From Meloidogyne chitwoodi (lineage: Eukaryota > Nematoda > Chromadorea > Rhabditida > Meloidogynidae), in NCBI GenBank assembly GCA_015183035.1, contig JACZZP010000011.1, positions 1,984,001 to 2,048,000 on the forward strand: a stretch of DNA of 64,000 bases, read 5' to 3'. Below are positions 35,262-47,800 of the stretch, one piece after another. Numbering within the stretch: position 1 is the stretch's first letter; each line of letters starts with the position of its first letter. Made by a program: the position numbers and the translations under genes. The notes under the pieces were generated by a model that had not been told where the DNA came from, searched no databases, and saw only the letters and a program-made list of their open reading frames with translations.

Positions 35262-37633
35262 TTTTATGACTAAAAATTAATTTAAAAAAATTAAAATTTA
35301 ATTTAAAAAAATAAAATTAATTTAAAAAAAAAATATTTTTTATTGTCAAAATAAGCAATAAATCGAAAAAAAATTTAAAAAACAATATTCCCATAAAATT
35401 AAAAGGTTTTTTTCAGTAGCAAGTGTTTTCTATGTATTTTTTATTTTGAAAAGAAAAAAAATCTTCAAAAATAAAAAAAGGAGACAAAAAAAGTAGTAGT
35501 TCCATCCAAGATTTATAGATTTTATATTAATTTATTAAAAACACAAGTTTACTCCTCAAAACAAGTAAAAACGGATTATTCCTGAAGAAATACAGTAAAT
35601 AAAATGAATAAAATACAATACAAAAATAATAAATAAACTTGATAATAAACTTTCCGGAAAACATTTAAAATAAACTTACATATATACAAAATATATATTA
35701 AAGGAAACTTAAGTTTGTTTCAACAAAAGTGCAAAACAACAAAATTAAAAACAAAAACAATTAAAAAACAAATAATACCAATAAAATAAAAAAGTAAGCA
35801 ATAATTTATTATTATTTAAACAGCTTTATGTAATAAAAAATAATTATTTTTAAAATAAAAAATCGGCTAAAACTTTCAAACTTTTCTTTTAAGTTCTTAG
35901 CAATAAAAATAAAAATTATTTACTTTATTCTTTTTTATTCTTCATTTTAGGGCATCTAAAAGAAGGCTTTATGGGCACTTTAAGCAAAAAAGGAAACAGA
36001 GAAGGGCTTCTTTTTTTTCATTTAAAATTTCCTCTCTACTCGAAAAACTTCATTATTTTTCTTTACTTTTTCTATAAATTTTATTTTATAAAATATACAC
36101 TATTTACAATTTTGGAAAAAAACTTAATCCAGAGAATTCCTTTATATCTCATCTTTTTTATAAACATCAAAATATTTGAAACGATTAGGACAATTGAATT
36201 ATTGAGTGAATTAAATTAAAATAAATAGAGAAAAATTTAAGATGAGTAAAAAAACAAAAAAAATAGTTCTAAACTAATAAAAATCATTAAAAATTAATCA
36301 AAATATGTAATTAAAGGTAAATGTGATTAAATATAAAAAAATAAGTCAAATTTATTAAAAAATAAGAATTTTTAATAAATATAAAAATTAATAAAAAAAG
36401 AAATGCATGAAAAATAAACTGACATAAAATATAAACTTTGTTTATGAAAAAGTTGCAAGTATATATCGAGGAAATGAAAGATGTATTGCTAACTAAATGA
36501 AAAGAAAACAAACAAAAGTATTGTTTACTATTTAGAAATTAAAAAATAATAAAAACAAAAATATTTAAAAAATACAAGAACAATACTTTTGTATTATATT
36601 TAAGTTTAATCTAAGTTTTAAAAAATACAAAAATCGAAAACACTTTATTGAAAATGCAAAATTTAAATATAAAACTTGAAAAATACAAAACTTGACGTAA
36701 ACTAAAAATAATTTTATAATGTATTTGTAAGTTTGTATTTTTATGTTTTTAGTTCAATTTTGTGTGTTTTTAAGACTATATTTTTAATAAGTTTGTCGTT
36801 CAACATTGTATTTGTTTACTTTAAATATTAAAAAAAATAATAGTTCAATATTTAAAAATACACATAAAATTTTAAATCTCAATTTCAATAAAAAAAATAC
36901 TATTTTTGAAGCCTTTGAGGCTAGTTAATGGATATGAAAGTGTGGCAAATGATGCTTTTTCTTTCTTTTAAAATGCCACCAATATTACTCAAATCTCTTC
37001 AAAAAACTAACGACTGCTGCTCCTTTTTCCCTCATAAATTCTCCTCTCATTTATGAGTCCATCATCCAGTTTTACCCCCATTTGTTGTGTGTAAATCGAT
37101 AGGTTTTTCTCTTTTTTAAGCCTAGAGGGGAAAAAAGTGGTAAAATGATGAAGACAAATTTTAAAAAAATTCAATTTTTTTATTTTTATTTTATAAAGTC
37201 TGTGCAAAAAAATACTCATACCTATAAGAAATTAAATTGGCAAGAAATAAATACAACAAGCTGTTTATACTGAAGTTACTAAAGATAAATAAATAGTAGA
37301 AATACAAAAGAATACCTATATATATTAAATTTTGTTTAAAACTTATCAAACTTTTGTATTTTAATAAAATAAAATTTTTAATCAAAACTTGTTTTTCAAG
37401 TTTATTTAAGTTTGCGGAAATACATTAATTGAGAAATAAGTTTATTTTATTCAAGTTTGCAAAAACACATCAATTCTAGTTTGAAGCAAACATAAGAATT
37501 GTTTTTCCGGAAAGCTTAAGTTTAAACTTATAAGCATATAAATTACAGTAAACTTAGTCATTTATTGAAGAATATATAGGCTTATTTTTTGTATTCAAGT
37601 TTGTAATATTATAAATCCTATTTAGGCATTATA
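35262..37633. other. Intergenic DNA, no gene supported
   Basis: Low-complexity A/T sequence. Open frames at 35971 (+) and 37007 (-) were examined; they are Phe/Lys-rich and have no partner exons. 'ttccggaaaa' motifs recur, as in introns of the channel gene. Confidence 0.5.
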
Positions 37634-38616
37634 TTAAACTCTATAACTTGAAACAGACAAAATCCAAGTTTTAGATAATCTTAGTGAATAAACACAACCA
37701 ACATCTATTGCACAAACACCCGAACAAATAATTAAAACAAATGATTCAATAAATGCGAGATCATTTCTTTGGTTATTTCCTTGTATCAAAAAATAAGGAA
37801 GATTTAATATAGCAATCATTAGTGAACAAATACTGAAGAATATACACAAACAAAAATAAATTGATGTTTCCTGAAATTAAAAAATTTAGGAATTTTTTTT
37901 AATTCACAAAATTTAATTAATTTAAAAAAAGTTCGTGCTGAAATGTCCACACTCAACTTCGGCACTGAACTGACCAAATTTTTTTCTAAAAAAAACTTAC
38001 CATAAAAAACCAATGTTTAGGTGTTAAATAACAATTTAAAGTAAACAATTTAATTAAAAAAATGCTAATAGAGCAGAATAGTGCAAAAATGGAAAGAAGC
38101 AAGCAAATCCCGCGCTCTCCATAATTGCCTTTAATAAATAGGCAAAGAAGGAAGGAAAGTAGAAAAATTGACTAGAAAAATTTTAAATTAATTTAAATTA
38201 ATTAATAAATTTTAAAAAATGAAAAAATAAATTAAAATTAATTTTTTAATTTAAAAAATTAAATAAATTAATTTTAAAATAATTTTTTTTCCAATTAATT
38301 AATTAAAAAATAAATTAAAATTAATTTATTTAAAATAAATAAATTAAAAAATAAATTAATTAAAAAATAAATTAATTAAAATTAAAAAACAAACAATTTG
38401 TAAAATTTTAATAATAAATTGTCCACCAATAAATACTTCATTATTTAATCTTTGTTTAATTAAATTACAAAAATAATTAAAAGAAAAAGGTAAAAATGAG
38501 GTATTTGAACTCAGAACAAATTGTTTATTAAATTCTTGTTCAATACAAATTTTATTTAATTTTTTTGAAATTGAAAATATTTTTTGAGAATTTTTTTGTT
38601 TAAAATTATTGGACAT
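37634..38616 (-). CDS. Four-helix membrane protein (tetraspan, MARVEL-like layout)
   Basis: Three phase-0 exons (38616-38395, 38171-38001, 37870-37634) give 209 residues. After a ~45-residue polar N-terminus come hydrophobic segments: FIGGQFIIKILQIVSIFLLS, GICLLLSIFALFCSISIFLI, FCLCIFFSICSLMIAILNLP and FVLIICSGVCAIDVGCVYSL. The first helix is completed across the exon 1/2 junction. A short loop with KGNYGERG lies between helices 1 and 2. The four-helix plan with short loops recalls MARVEL-domain proteins of worms, but no signature residue proves it. Start ATG at 38616 is the first in frame. Splice sites are standard (gtttgt, gtaagt; tctag, ttcag). No function is assigned. Confidence 0.6.
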
Positions 38617-39052
38617 TTTTTGATTTAAAAATAATTTTTTTAATTAATAAAATTGTAAAATATTTTTATAATAATTTTTTTCAGAGAAATAAATATTTAA
38701 AAAAAATAAAAATAAGGTTAATCCCTCTCTTCGGTAAAAATCCATAAATTATATTTACCTAAAAATAATAGGCAAGGCCATTTATTATTTTAGAATTCAA
38801 AAAATAAATAAAATAAATTTACTATTAAATTAATAAAATTTAAAAATTGTCAAATTCTCGTTATTTAATTTTTTTTTAATTTTTAAAAATTAATATATTC
38901 AAAAAAAAAATAATTAAAATATTAAAATTAATTTTATTAATAATAAAAATTAAATAAAATTAAAAATAAAATGCAATTTAATTTGTTTATATCCCTGAAT
39001 TTATTTTTTAAAATATTTTTTATAAATTAAAACGTCGAGTTTCGTTGATAAT
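38617..39052. other. Short AT-rich spacer, no gene seen
   Basis: Nothing beyond poly-A/T tracts between two minus-strand genes. Confidence 0.5.
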
Positions 39053-39548
39053 TTAACCATTAATGGCACGAATACGAGCTCTAAAAAAATAAAATTTAAT
39101 TATTTAATTAATTTAATTTTAAAAATATTTTAAAAATATTTAAAAAATTATCAATTAATTTTTAAATTAAAAATAAAATAAAAATTGCCTAGCAGTAGTC
39201 GCTCTAGCTTCTGCTTCAATTCTCTAAATTTTAAAATTAAATAAAATTAAATATTTAAAATTTATTTACTCTAGCTCTAGCCTCATTTTCAAGTCTACGT
39301 GCCCTAGCCTCAGCTTCTAACCGTGCCCGACGGGCCCTTGCTTCAGCTTCAATAACACGAACACGTGCTCTTGCAGCAATTGCAGTTGTTGAACGATATG
39401 GTTCAGGCTCTGCCAAAACCCCAAATGACTGTTAAAGATTTAAAAATTAATTAAATAATTTTTAAAATAATTTTACATGTTTATTTGGCATTTGGTCAAC
39501 TACTAATATAATCCAAAGTAAAAGTAAAGGTAAATTAATGAAGTTCAT
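39053..39548 (-). CDS. Small secreted Ala/Arg/Glu-repeat protein, unrecognised
   Basis: Four exons (39548-39477, 39428-39270, 39223-39189, 39080-39053) give 97 residues. Residues 1-18 (MNFINLPLLLLWIILVVD) look like a cleavable signal peptide. The mature part begins with EPEPYRSTT and then consists of imperfect repeats of E-A-E-A-R-A-R (VIEAEARARRARLEAEARAR, RIEAEARATTARARIRA), predicted to be one long, highly charged helix. The last intron must use a GC donor (AG|gcaat) to stay in frame and reach the TAA at 39053. The exons have markedly higher GC than the flanks, as expected for Ala/Arg codons. I do not recognise the family. Secreted repeat proteins of this size occur among gland products of parasitic nematodes, so an effector role is possible but is only inference. 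Confidence 0.65.
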
Positions 39549-40359
39549 AATAAAATAATTTTATCTTATTAAAAAAACATTAAAATAAAAAAATATAAAA
39601 AACATATACAATAATTCAATACTTATACCTATAAAAACATTCAAAACATTGCAAAAACATTTCTTTCTAAAAACATTGTTATATAAACATTTGAAACATA
39701 AAAAAATTAAATATGTTAAACAAAACAAAATATAAAACAAAAACATGTTCAATAACTGTTAAAAACATTAAAACATATAAAAATATTATTTTACAAAACA
39801 TAACAACACTTCAACAAAACTTGAATATAAAAACAAATACAAACATAAAACAAATAAAATATCTTTTTAATATAAAAAAAAAACACATTTTTTTTAAAAC
39901 GATTTATTATAATAATAAACTTAAGTTTTGTATTTTCTCTAAAACAACTTTGTTTTATTTTATTAAGTTTAAGAAACATGTTTGTAAAACTTATTCACTA
40001 GATAAAAGTTACAAAATAATTACCTATTAAAAATACAAATAAAAAGACAAGTTTGAAAAAATGAATAAAATCCGCTCTTATAAAGCAAATTTTTAATAAA
40101 ACTTGTTTTACAATTTAGCAATTTAAAGAATGTTTTGAATATTTTTTCTTTTTATAATATTATTTATTTCAAGTTTCTTTTCCTTTAAAATAGTTGAAAA
40201 CGTCCTTGGCGCATCTTTATTTTTTCCAATAAAATAAATTAAAAGTATTAAAATTAAATATTTTTAAAATTTATTAAAATAAAATTTAAAAAATTAATTT
40301 TTTATTTTATTAAATTATTAAAAAAAAAATTTTTTCAAATTCCAACGTAAAATAAAAAA
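39549..40359. other. AT-rich intergenic DNA, no gene seen
   Basis: 'aaaacatt' and 'aaacttaa' microrepeats produce open Lys/Asn/Thr frames on + and Phe-rich frames on -, none convincing. Confidence 0.5.
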
Positions 40360-41460
40360 TAAAATAATTATTAACCAAAAATCAAAATATTTTTTTATTA
40401 TAAAACAAATAAAACTTTTTTTAAATAAATTTTATTAAATTTATAAAAAATATTAAACAAATAAAATATTTATAAATTTTATCAGAGTGGATGAATTTAT
40501 AAATTTTTATTTTATTTAATAAATTAATATAAATTCATGTGTTTAAGAGTAATTTTTTGGCCAAAAATAAATTTAAAAAAAAATTTTAAATTTTTTTTCA
40601 TTTTGAATTTTTGCCTAAGCAAACCAAAAATTAAAATTAAAATAAAAAAAATAAAAAAAAATCTTTTTTTAATTTTATTAAAAAATGCTCTGATGTTAAC
40701 TTGCTACGTTTAAAATATCAAAAAAAAATTTTTTTATTAAATATAAAATTTAAATTATTTTTAAGCTAAACAAATAATATTCAATTAAATCAAGCTATTT
40801 TATTTAAAATATTTTTTTGTATTTAAATAATTCTGAATTAAGCAAAATTAATTCAATTTTCAATTTTTAATATTTTTTAAATCAAATTTTAATTAAAAAA
40901 AAAATTAAAAAAAATGGTAGCTATTATTAATATTTCTATAATTTTGATTTCAATTTTTGCTATTTTTTCAAACATTAATAATGCTGAAAAGGTAAAAAAT
41001 GAATGCACAGTTCTTCAGGGTTTGTTTATTATTTTTAAAATATTTTAAAAATATAATGAAGCAAAAAAAAAATTAAAAAATTAATAGAATGTGATCTTAA
41101 TATTGAAACTTGCTGCCAACAAGGTACTGCCGATGAAAAAAAAAGATTTACTTGTTGTCCTCCATTAAGTACTAAATGTATACCGAATAAATGTTGTCTT
41201 AGAAGAGGAGGTAAATATTTTTTTAATATTTTTAATTTAAATTTTATTAAAAATAAAAAATTTTATAAAATTAATTTTTTATTATAAAAATAAAAAAATA
41301 AAAAAATTTTTGTTCCAAAAAATTATATTTATAAAAAAAAATATTATTATTAAATTTAATTTTTTCAATATTTAGTAAAACTGGATACTAAGCAACATGA
41401 AAAGGCGAAAAATTGCTGTTCAGGCAATTCAAATGCTGGAATATGTACTTGAAGAGTTGA
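40360..41460. repeat. Left arm of a diverged inverted segmental duplication
   Basis: Aligns to the reverse complement of 50520-51720. Matching blocks in order: 'tttttattataaaacaaata' (40391), the 'gatgaatttataaatt' block (40490), 'gtttaagagtaatttttggc' (40541), 'gcctaagcaaac' (40613), 'ctctgatgttaacttg' (40688), 'aataattctgaattaagcaa' (40827), and then the whole gene at 40914-41452. Confidence 0.8.
40914..41452 (+). CDS. Secreted 12-cysteine protein, copy A
   Basis: Three exons (40914-41019, 41088-41210, 41376-41452; phases 1 and 1) encode 101 residues. Residues 1-23 form a strong signal peptide (MVAIINISIILISIFAIFSN). The mature protein has twelve cysteines: two single cysteines near the start, then CC, CC, C, CC, CC, C. 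Four of these are adjacent pairs, the style of compact disulfide-bonded extracellular proteins. No enzyme motif is present. Its paralogue is the minus-strand gene at 50538-51154, which keeps every cysteine, both intron positions and phases, and the exact 77-nt length of exon 3. I do not recognise the family. A secreted role outside cells, possibly as a parasitism factor or a peptidase inhibitor, is only a guess from size and cysteine layout. Confidence 0.75.
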
Positions 41461-42809
41461 ATTAAAACATGGAAATGTTTTAATGAAAATAATTAATTAA
41501 TCGAAAAAAATAAAATTAAATAAAATAAAAAATATTGGGGAAAATAATTAATTTAACAAACATATGGGAAAAAAAGTTTTAATATTTCTATTTTATATAT
41601 CTTTATTAAAATAATATTCATTAAAACTATGTAATTTAAAACGTAAATATAAATGGGTATTGTGTAATTCTTTGTTTTTTAATTTGTTCAATAGGTTTTA
41701 AATTACAAACTTAGTTTTTTATAATACAGAACAAAAACAAAAATGAAGTTTTCTTGTTTATTTATTATTAAAATTACAATTACAACTTTTATAACGAATT
41801 GTAATTTAAAAAAATGAAAAGTTTGAGAAAAAGTTTATTTTTACAACTTTTTTAAATAAACATATTTTACAATTTCTGAGTTAAAATAATTACAATTACA
41901 ACTTTTTATTAAATAAAATACAAAAAACAATTAAATGTACTTTAAATTTATGTTTATTAATTTTATTTTAAATAAAAATAATTTCCTTCAAATTAGCACT
42001 AATAAAATTTTTTATTTAATTTACAAGAAAATAAATGCCTACACATTTACTTCACTTTTAAAATTTATTGTAAATATTTATTAATATTTGTCTAATTTTT
42101 TAATTTAATTTTTATATTTACAATAAATTTTTACTTCATTTTTTATTATTTTTTTATAAACACATTTAAATTAAATTATATTAATTGTTTTGGTAAACTC
42201 CTCCCATGATGTTGTACTTATGAAAATTTTAATATTTAAATCAAAGGCAATAAAAAAAATTTCATAAAAAATTCTGAGGCTAGAAAAAATTCGATATTTT
42301 ACTTTAATATTAAATTTTTTTAATTTTAAATTTTATTAGAAATGTTAAAAATATAAATTCTGATAATTAATTAAAATTCAAAAATTGTAAAAAGATTCAA
42401 TTATTTTTTTTAATTCCAAAAAATGTAAAACTATTTTTTTTTATTTTTGAAAAAAACACAAAATTTTATGTATAAATGTTAAAAAACGGAAATTCCTTTT
42501 TAAAAAATTTTTAAATTTGTCTATTTTTGAGTTTTGTAGTTAAAAACCATCTTGCTATGGAAACATATAAATACAAGAATATCTACAATTACATATTTAA
42601 GTGATAATTTAATTATCTATTAAATGCTTAACGAATATTTTGTTATTAAAATTGCTATTAATTTAGATAATTGTAAAAATAAGTTGAATTTGTAAAATAA
42701 GCTTATTTAAATGTTTAGATTGTAAAATAAGTTTATTTAAATGTTGAGATTAATAAGTTTATTTAAATGTTGAGATTGTAAAATAAGTTTATTTAATTTT
42801 AGAGTAAAA
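41453..42809. other. AT-rich intergenic DNA, no gene seen
   Basis: Contains several 'ttgtaaaataagtttattta' units just upstream of the receptor gene (42660-42800) and otherwise only simple sequence. Confidence 0.5.
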
Positions 42810-44297
42810 ATGTCAATATTCCTTTATTCAAACATTTCTTCTATAGAAATTAATTTCCTCCCAGCATTAATTGGCTCTTTAATTGGATTTACTACATTTC
42901 TCTCTATAACTGCAAATTTAACTATTTTAATAGTTTTATTACGTTCAAATTTATTAAAATCAAATCCTTTATATATTCTTTCTACATTAAATTTATTTAA
43001 TGACGCTTTTCATGGTTTTGGATTTTTGGTATTTTTGGCACCAACTTCTTTTGCTCAGGCAAATTTTAATTTATAAATTAAAAAAAACATATTTTTTAGA
43101 ATTATTTTTTTGAAATTTTGGAGCCATTTCACCCTCTCTGGATTTTTTTCATGTTTGTATTTCAATTATCATATTATTCTTCACTTTTAATTTTGCAGGC
43201 AATTGCCGTAAATCGGTATGTTAATTAATCGTTAATTAATCCAAAAAATTAAATTAAATATTTTAAAAGAATGATAGCTGTTGTTCTACCAAGAAAGTCT
43301 CATCTAATAAACAAATGTGCTGTCTATTATATTGTTTTAGCTATATATCCAATATCTTTAATTCTTGCATTAATTGCTGATTATATTTTGCCTTGTTGTC
43401 GGTTAGAAAAGATTAAAAAAATATTTAAATTTTTAAATTAATTTAAGAACAAATTATTCTTATAGAACATATTCTTATCAATTTTTTGTTTGGAATGAGA
43501 ATAAAATAAATTACAAAAATATGTTAATGGATTTACCTCTAAATATAATTACAACTTTAATAATTTTAATTTGTTATGGAGCTGTAAGTAAATTAAAGTT
43601 TATTTAATTGTTGAATTAGTAAGAGAAAATTGTAAAAAAGTTTATTTTTAAAAATTGTAAAAAAAGTTTATTTTTTAAAATTGTAAAAAAAGTTTTTAAA
43701 AAGTTTATTTAAAGAAGTTTAATTTTTAATTTTAAAAGAGCATTCTGTTGAAACTTTTTAATTTTATAGATTATTGTTAAAGTAATTTCCGCAAATCGCA
43801 ATGATGTAATAGCAACAAATACAGAAATGAAAAAGAACAGACGCAAAAGTGAAATAAAATGTGCTTTGCATTTTGCTTTAATTTCTAGTTTTTATATTGG
43901 TATTTTTTAAATATAAGTAATTTATTTTTTAATTTTAATTTTGTTCAGCTGTTTGGGTCTCTTATCGAATCTTTCCTTTAATTGTTTCTCCAACTACTCC
44001 AGAATGGTATTCATTAACTGTATTTTTTATGATACTTAATATATCCTCAAATTCAATAATTTATTTTACAATGAATAAAGAGGTATAGAATTTTTTGAAA
44101 TAATTTTTATTTTATTTTTAAAGTTTATTCAGGTACAAAAACAATTATTAATTTCCTTTCGTTCTTTTTTTGGTTTACCAACACAAATTTCTTTAACAAG
44201 TCAAAACATTTTGAATAATAATGGACAAGAAAGATGGGCAAACAAAAGAGTAGTGACAATACTTCAACCAAAAAATTATAATTGTTGTGTTACTTAA
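42810..44297 (+). CDS. Rhodopsin-like 7TM chemoreceptor (Srx/Srsx-like)
   Basis: Seven exons starting at ATG 42810 and ending at TAA 44297 encode ~347 residues with seven hydrophobic segments. TM1 has IGSLIGFTTFLSITANLTIL (GxxxN-like). TM3 ends LLILQAIAVNRMIAVVLP, where N-R-M replaces the usual D-R-Y; this is common in nematode chemoreceptors. TM5 is PLNIITTLIILICYGAIIVK, and TM7 ends with ISSNSIIYFTMNKEVQKQL in place of NPxxY. The C-tail is short and ends NCCVT, so it may be palmitoylated. The first intron uses either a GC donor after FAQ or a GT donor ten codons earlier; both keep phase 0. The gene lies between the two arms of the inverted duplication and upstream of DNA ligase IV on the same strand. 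Ligand and cell type are unknown. Confidence 0.75.
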
Positions 44298-44856
44298 ATT
44301 AGTGTTTTTAATGTAAAATAAACTTTAATAATTTATAACGAACATTTAATTTAATATATACTTGTAATTTTTACGTATTTCTCTGTTGAATTTATATATA
44401 TGTATACCAGGGATCCTGCCGACAAAAAATTAATTCCTGATTTTTGGTAATCGGGTCGGCAGGATTGATTATGTATATCTTTTTTTATTTACTATTTTTT
44501 AACTTTTACCTCATAACTATTGCTTAAATAAAAATTTAAATAGTTTAATATTTTTTTTAATTTTATTTTTATTATCAATTCTCTTTTAAATTATATTAAA
44601 AGAGTTCTTAATATTCGAAAAAAATTAAAAAATGTGAATTAAACTAAAATTCCTATTTAAATTTTAGAAATAAACATAACGCCAATTTATTTATTAAATT
44701 AAAAAATTGTCAAAATGGTAACTTACTTAACGGTCAAAATTATTTTCTTAAACTACATTCTAAAAAATTTTTTTTTTTTATTTCGTTTTTATTAATTAAA
44801 TTTCTTTATTCTATTTTTCATTCTATTTTATAAATTTACTTCTTTTAGAACCAAAA
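44298..44856. other. Spacer between receptor and DNA ligase IV genes
   Basis: AT-rich sequence that holds the small hairpin at 44405-44470. No further gene was seen. Confidence 0.5.
44405..44470. repeat. Small hairpin with GC-rich arms
   Basis: The arms atcctgccgac (44413-44423) and gtcggcaggat (44455-44465) are perfect reverse complements around a 31-nt loop. A GC-rich stem in this background stands out. It may be a short foldback repeat. Confidence 0.6.
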
Positions 44857-47800
44857 ATGTTGACAAATGCCCAGACCGTGTCCCAAAAAATATTATTTAA
44901 TGATCTCTGCAATGTTTTCCAAGAAATTAAATCTACATATCCTGCAACTAAACATTCTGTTTTTACAAAGTTTTTGAGACGTTGGCGTGATGAAATGATT
45001 AAAGAAACTAGTAATAATGGAGGATTTTGTGAGTACAGAACTGATGATACTTTTTATCCAGCTTTGCGTTTGTTTGCGCCTAGTAAAGATGTAAAAACTA
45101 GAGAATTTCGAATTAAAGAGGTTTTTTTTTTAATTTTTATTTCTTTTTAAATCAATTTTCAAGTCTAAAAAGTATTAAATTAATTCTAGACTTGTAAAAC
45201 CCTAAAATTCTTAAATTTGGTAATTTTTGGTGTAGTGGGATAATTAGTTATTTACACTGGGAAAAGTGAACAGGTTCGAGTCCTTTTCATTTTTAAACGG
45301 TTTTAATTCAATAATAAAATGAAGAATAAACAAAAAATGTCTTTAAAAGATGTTTATTTAAATGTTTTTTAATTTTATAAACATTTTAAACTCTTTTTAT
45401 TTTCTTTTAAAGGCAAAACTCAATCATTTAGTATGCAAAGCAATAGTAACAACGCCTTTAAATCCAGTACCGACAAATAAAGAGTTGCTTGTTGAAAGAC
45501 TTGTAAATATGGCTTCAGACCTTTTTCCTGCTAATATGACAAAAATAAATATTTATGAAGTTAATGATTTTTTGGATAGAATTAAATACCCAAATAATGC
45601 TGTTGTCCGTAAGTTTTTTTGAAAAATTAATTTTTGTGATTTTAATTATTTAGTGTTTTGATATTTTAAAACACAAAATTAAAATTTAGAGGACCTTTTT
45701 AAAGTTAAATTTTATAAAATTTTCAGAAGAGGAAGCAATGGTTGGCCTTTGCAGTCAATGCACTCCAAAAGAGCTTAGATGGCTTTTTCATATTATTTTG
45801 GGCAATATAGAGAATTGTTTGGGTGTTCCTGCTCATACTATAATGAGGACGTTTCATCCAGAAGCAGATAATTTGTGGAAGGTTTTTTATTTTAAAAATA
45901 AAATTTGTGAATTCAAGACATTTTGCCTTTTTTTAAATTAAAAAAATTAAAAAATTTTTTTAATTTGCAATTAGGAAGGAGACTCACTCCAAACAATTTG
46001 TGAAAAATTTGCTGATCCAGAAACTCAAAATTCTTTGAATTTGACCGGACATTTACTTTGCAAGCCTTTTCGTCCAATGCTGTTGAAGCGTTTAAATTAT
46101 AACAAATATTGCATACCAAAGGTTTTTTTTATTTATTTTTATAAATTTAATTTAACTATTAATTTCTGATATTTTTTAATTCAAAATTTATTTTTCCCCT
46201 TATTTTTGAAAAATTTATTTTTTTGGTGTAGTGGTGATTTTATCAAATTTTATTATTTATAGTCGTGGGTTCGATACCCAGTCGGGGTATTTGCTATTTA
46301 TTTTTAATATTTTTGTTTAATAAGTAGTAAAATTGAATTTTCTGTTTCTAAAAATTAAAAAAAAATTTTTTCAATTAAAAAAAATTTAATTAAATTTAAA
46401 GATTATTCGTTTTTGTCGCCGTCCATTTTACGTCGAAACAAAATATGATGGAGAACATTTATTAGTTCACAAATACGAAAGAACAAATTATAAATATTTT
46501 ACAAGAAATGGCGTAGATTATACCCATAAATTGGGAAGAAATTGTCAAATTTTATTTTCAAAAAAAATTCATAAATTTTTTAAAGACGAAGTTCGTGACT
46601 GTGTTTTGGATTGTGAATTACTTATTTGGGATAATGTTTTGAAATGTTTTGGTATTTTTTTTAATTTATTTTTTTAAAATTTAATATTAAATTTAAAATC
46701 AACTAAAATTTTTCTTTATTTTGTAAAATATTAATTAATATTGTCCGCAAGTTTTATCCGCAAAAAAATTTTTTTATCAAAAAAAAATTTTTTTTCACGT
46801 TTAATATTTTTACAGAATTCTAAATATCATTTCAATTTTTTGTTTATTAAAATTTTTTTTTAATTATATAAAATTGCTTAAAATAATTGTAATAATATTT
46901 GCGGACAAAATTTACGGACTTTTTAATAAAACTTTAAAATTTTATAAATATTTTTTTTAAAGTTGGTAAAAATAGAAGAGCCTCAGATGGGAATGTTTAT
47001 GACCCAAAACACTTGGATGACGAATTTTTTGAAAATCATTCAATGTTTGAAAGAAGTATAGGTAAATTTAATTTTGATTTTTTTTTTGAAAAAATTATTT
47101 TTTAATGAATTTTAAATTAAAAAAAAAATTAATTAATTAATTTTTAGCAGTTTTTGATATTCTTTATATAAATGGAAAATGTCTTTTGAACGAAAAACTT
47201 GTATTAAGTGAACGTGTGGAAGTGCTTAAAAATATATTGAATGAAGAGGATTTTTCTACTATTTTTATTTCAAAGAAGCAATTAATTAATAAAGTGTATG
47301 TTTTTAATTTTTTAAAATTAAATGGTATATATAGAAATTATTTTTTTAAATTTTTAAAAATAAATAAAAAATATTAAATTTTATAGTGAAGATTTTGTCA
47401 ATTTTTACAAAAATTCAATGTCTCAAAATGAAGAAGGAATAGTCGTAAAATCAACAACTTCTCTTTATTACACGGGCAGTCGAGCAGAAAAGAATGGATG
47501 GTTTAAAATTAAGCCAGATTATGGAATTCAGTCTGTTTTGGATTTGGCTGTTGTTGGGGTTAGAATATTAGAGGGAGAAGAACAGAATCGTTTAAAGTCT
47601 TTTTTGGTAGCTGCTAGAGTTTGTAATTCTTCTGATAATGAAAATGATCAAGCTACTAGTAGCCGTGGAATTAATCAGATCAAATTTAAAATGGTAAGAA
47701 TTTAAAAAGGTCAAAATTTAAAAATGGTCAACAGACAAAATGTCAAAAAGACAAAATGTCAAAATTAAATTAAAAATATTAAAAAATTAATCTTATTTTA

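Noticed and set aside
39713..40030. 105-codon Lys/Asn/Thr frame on +
   Set aside because: Built from 'aaaacatt' microrepeats with an equally long antisense frame; no splice or domain support.
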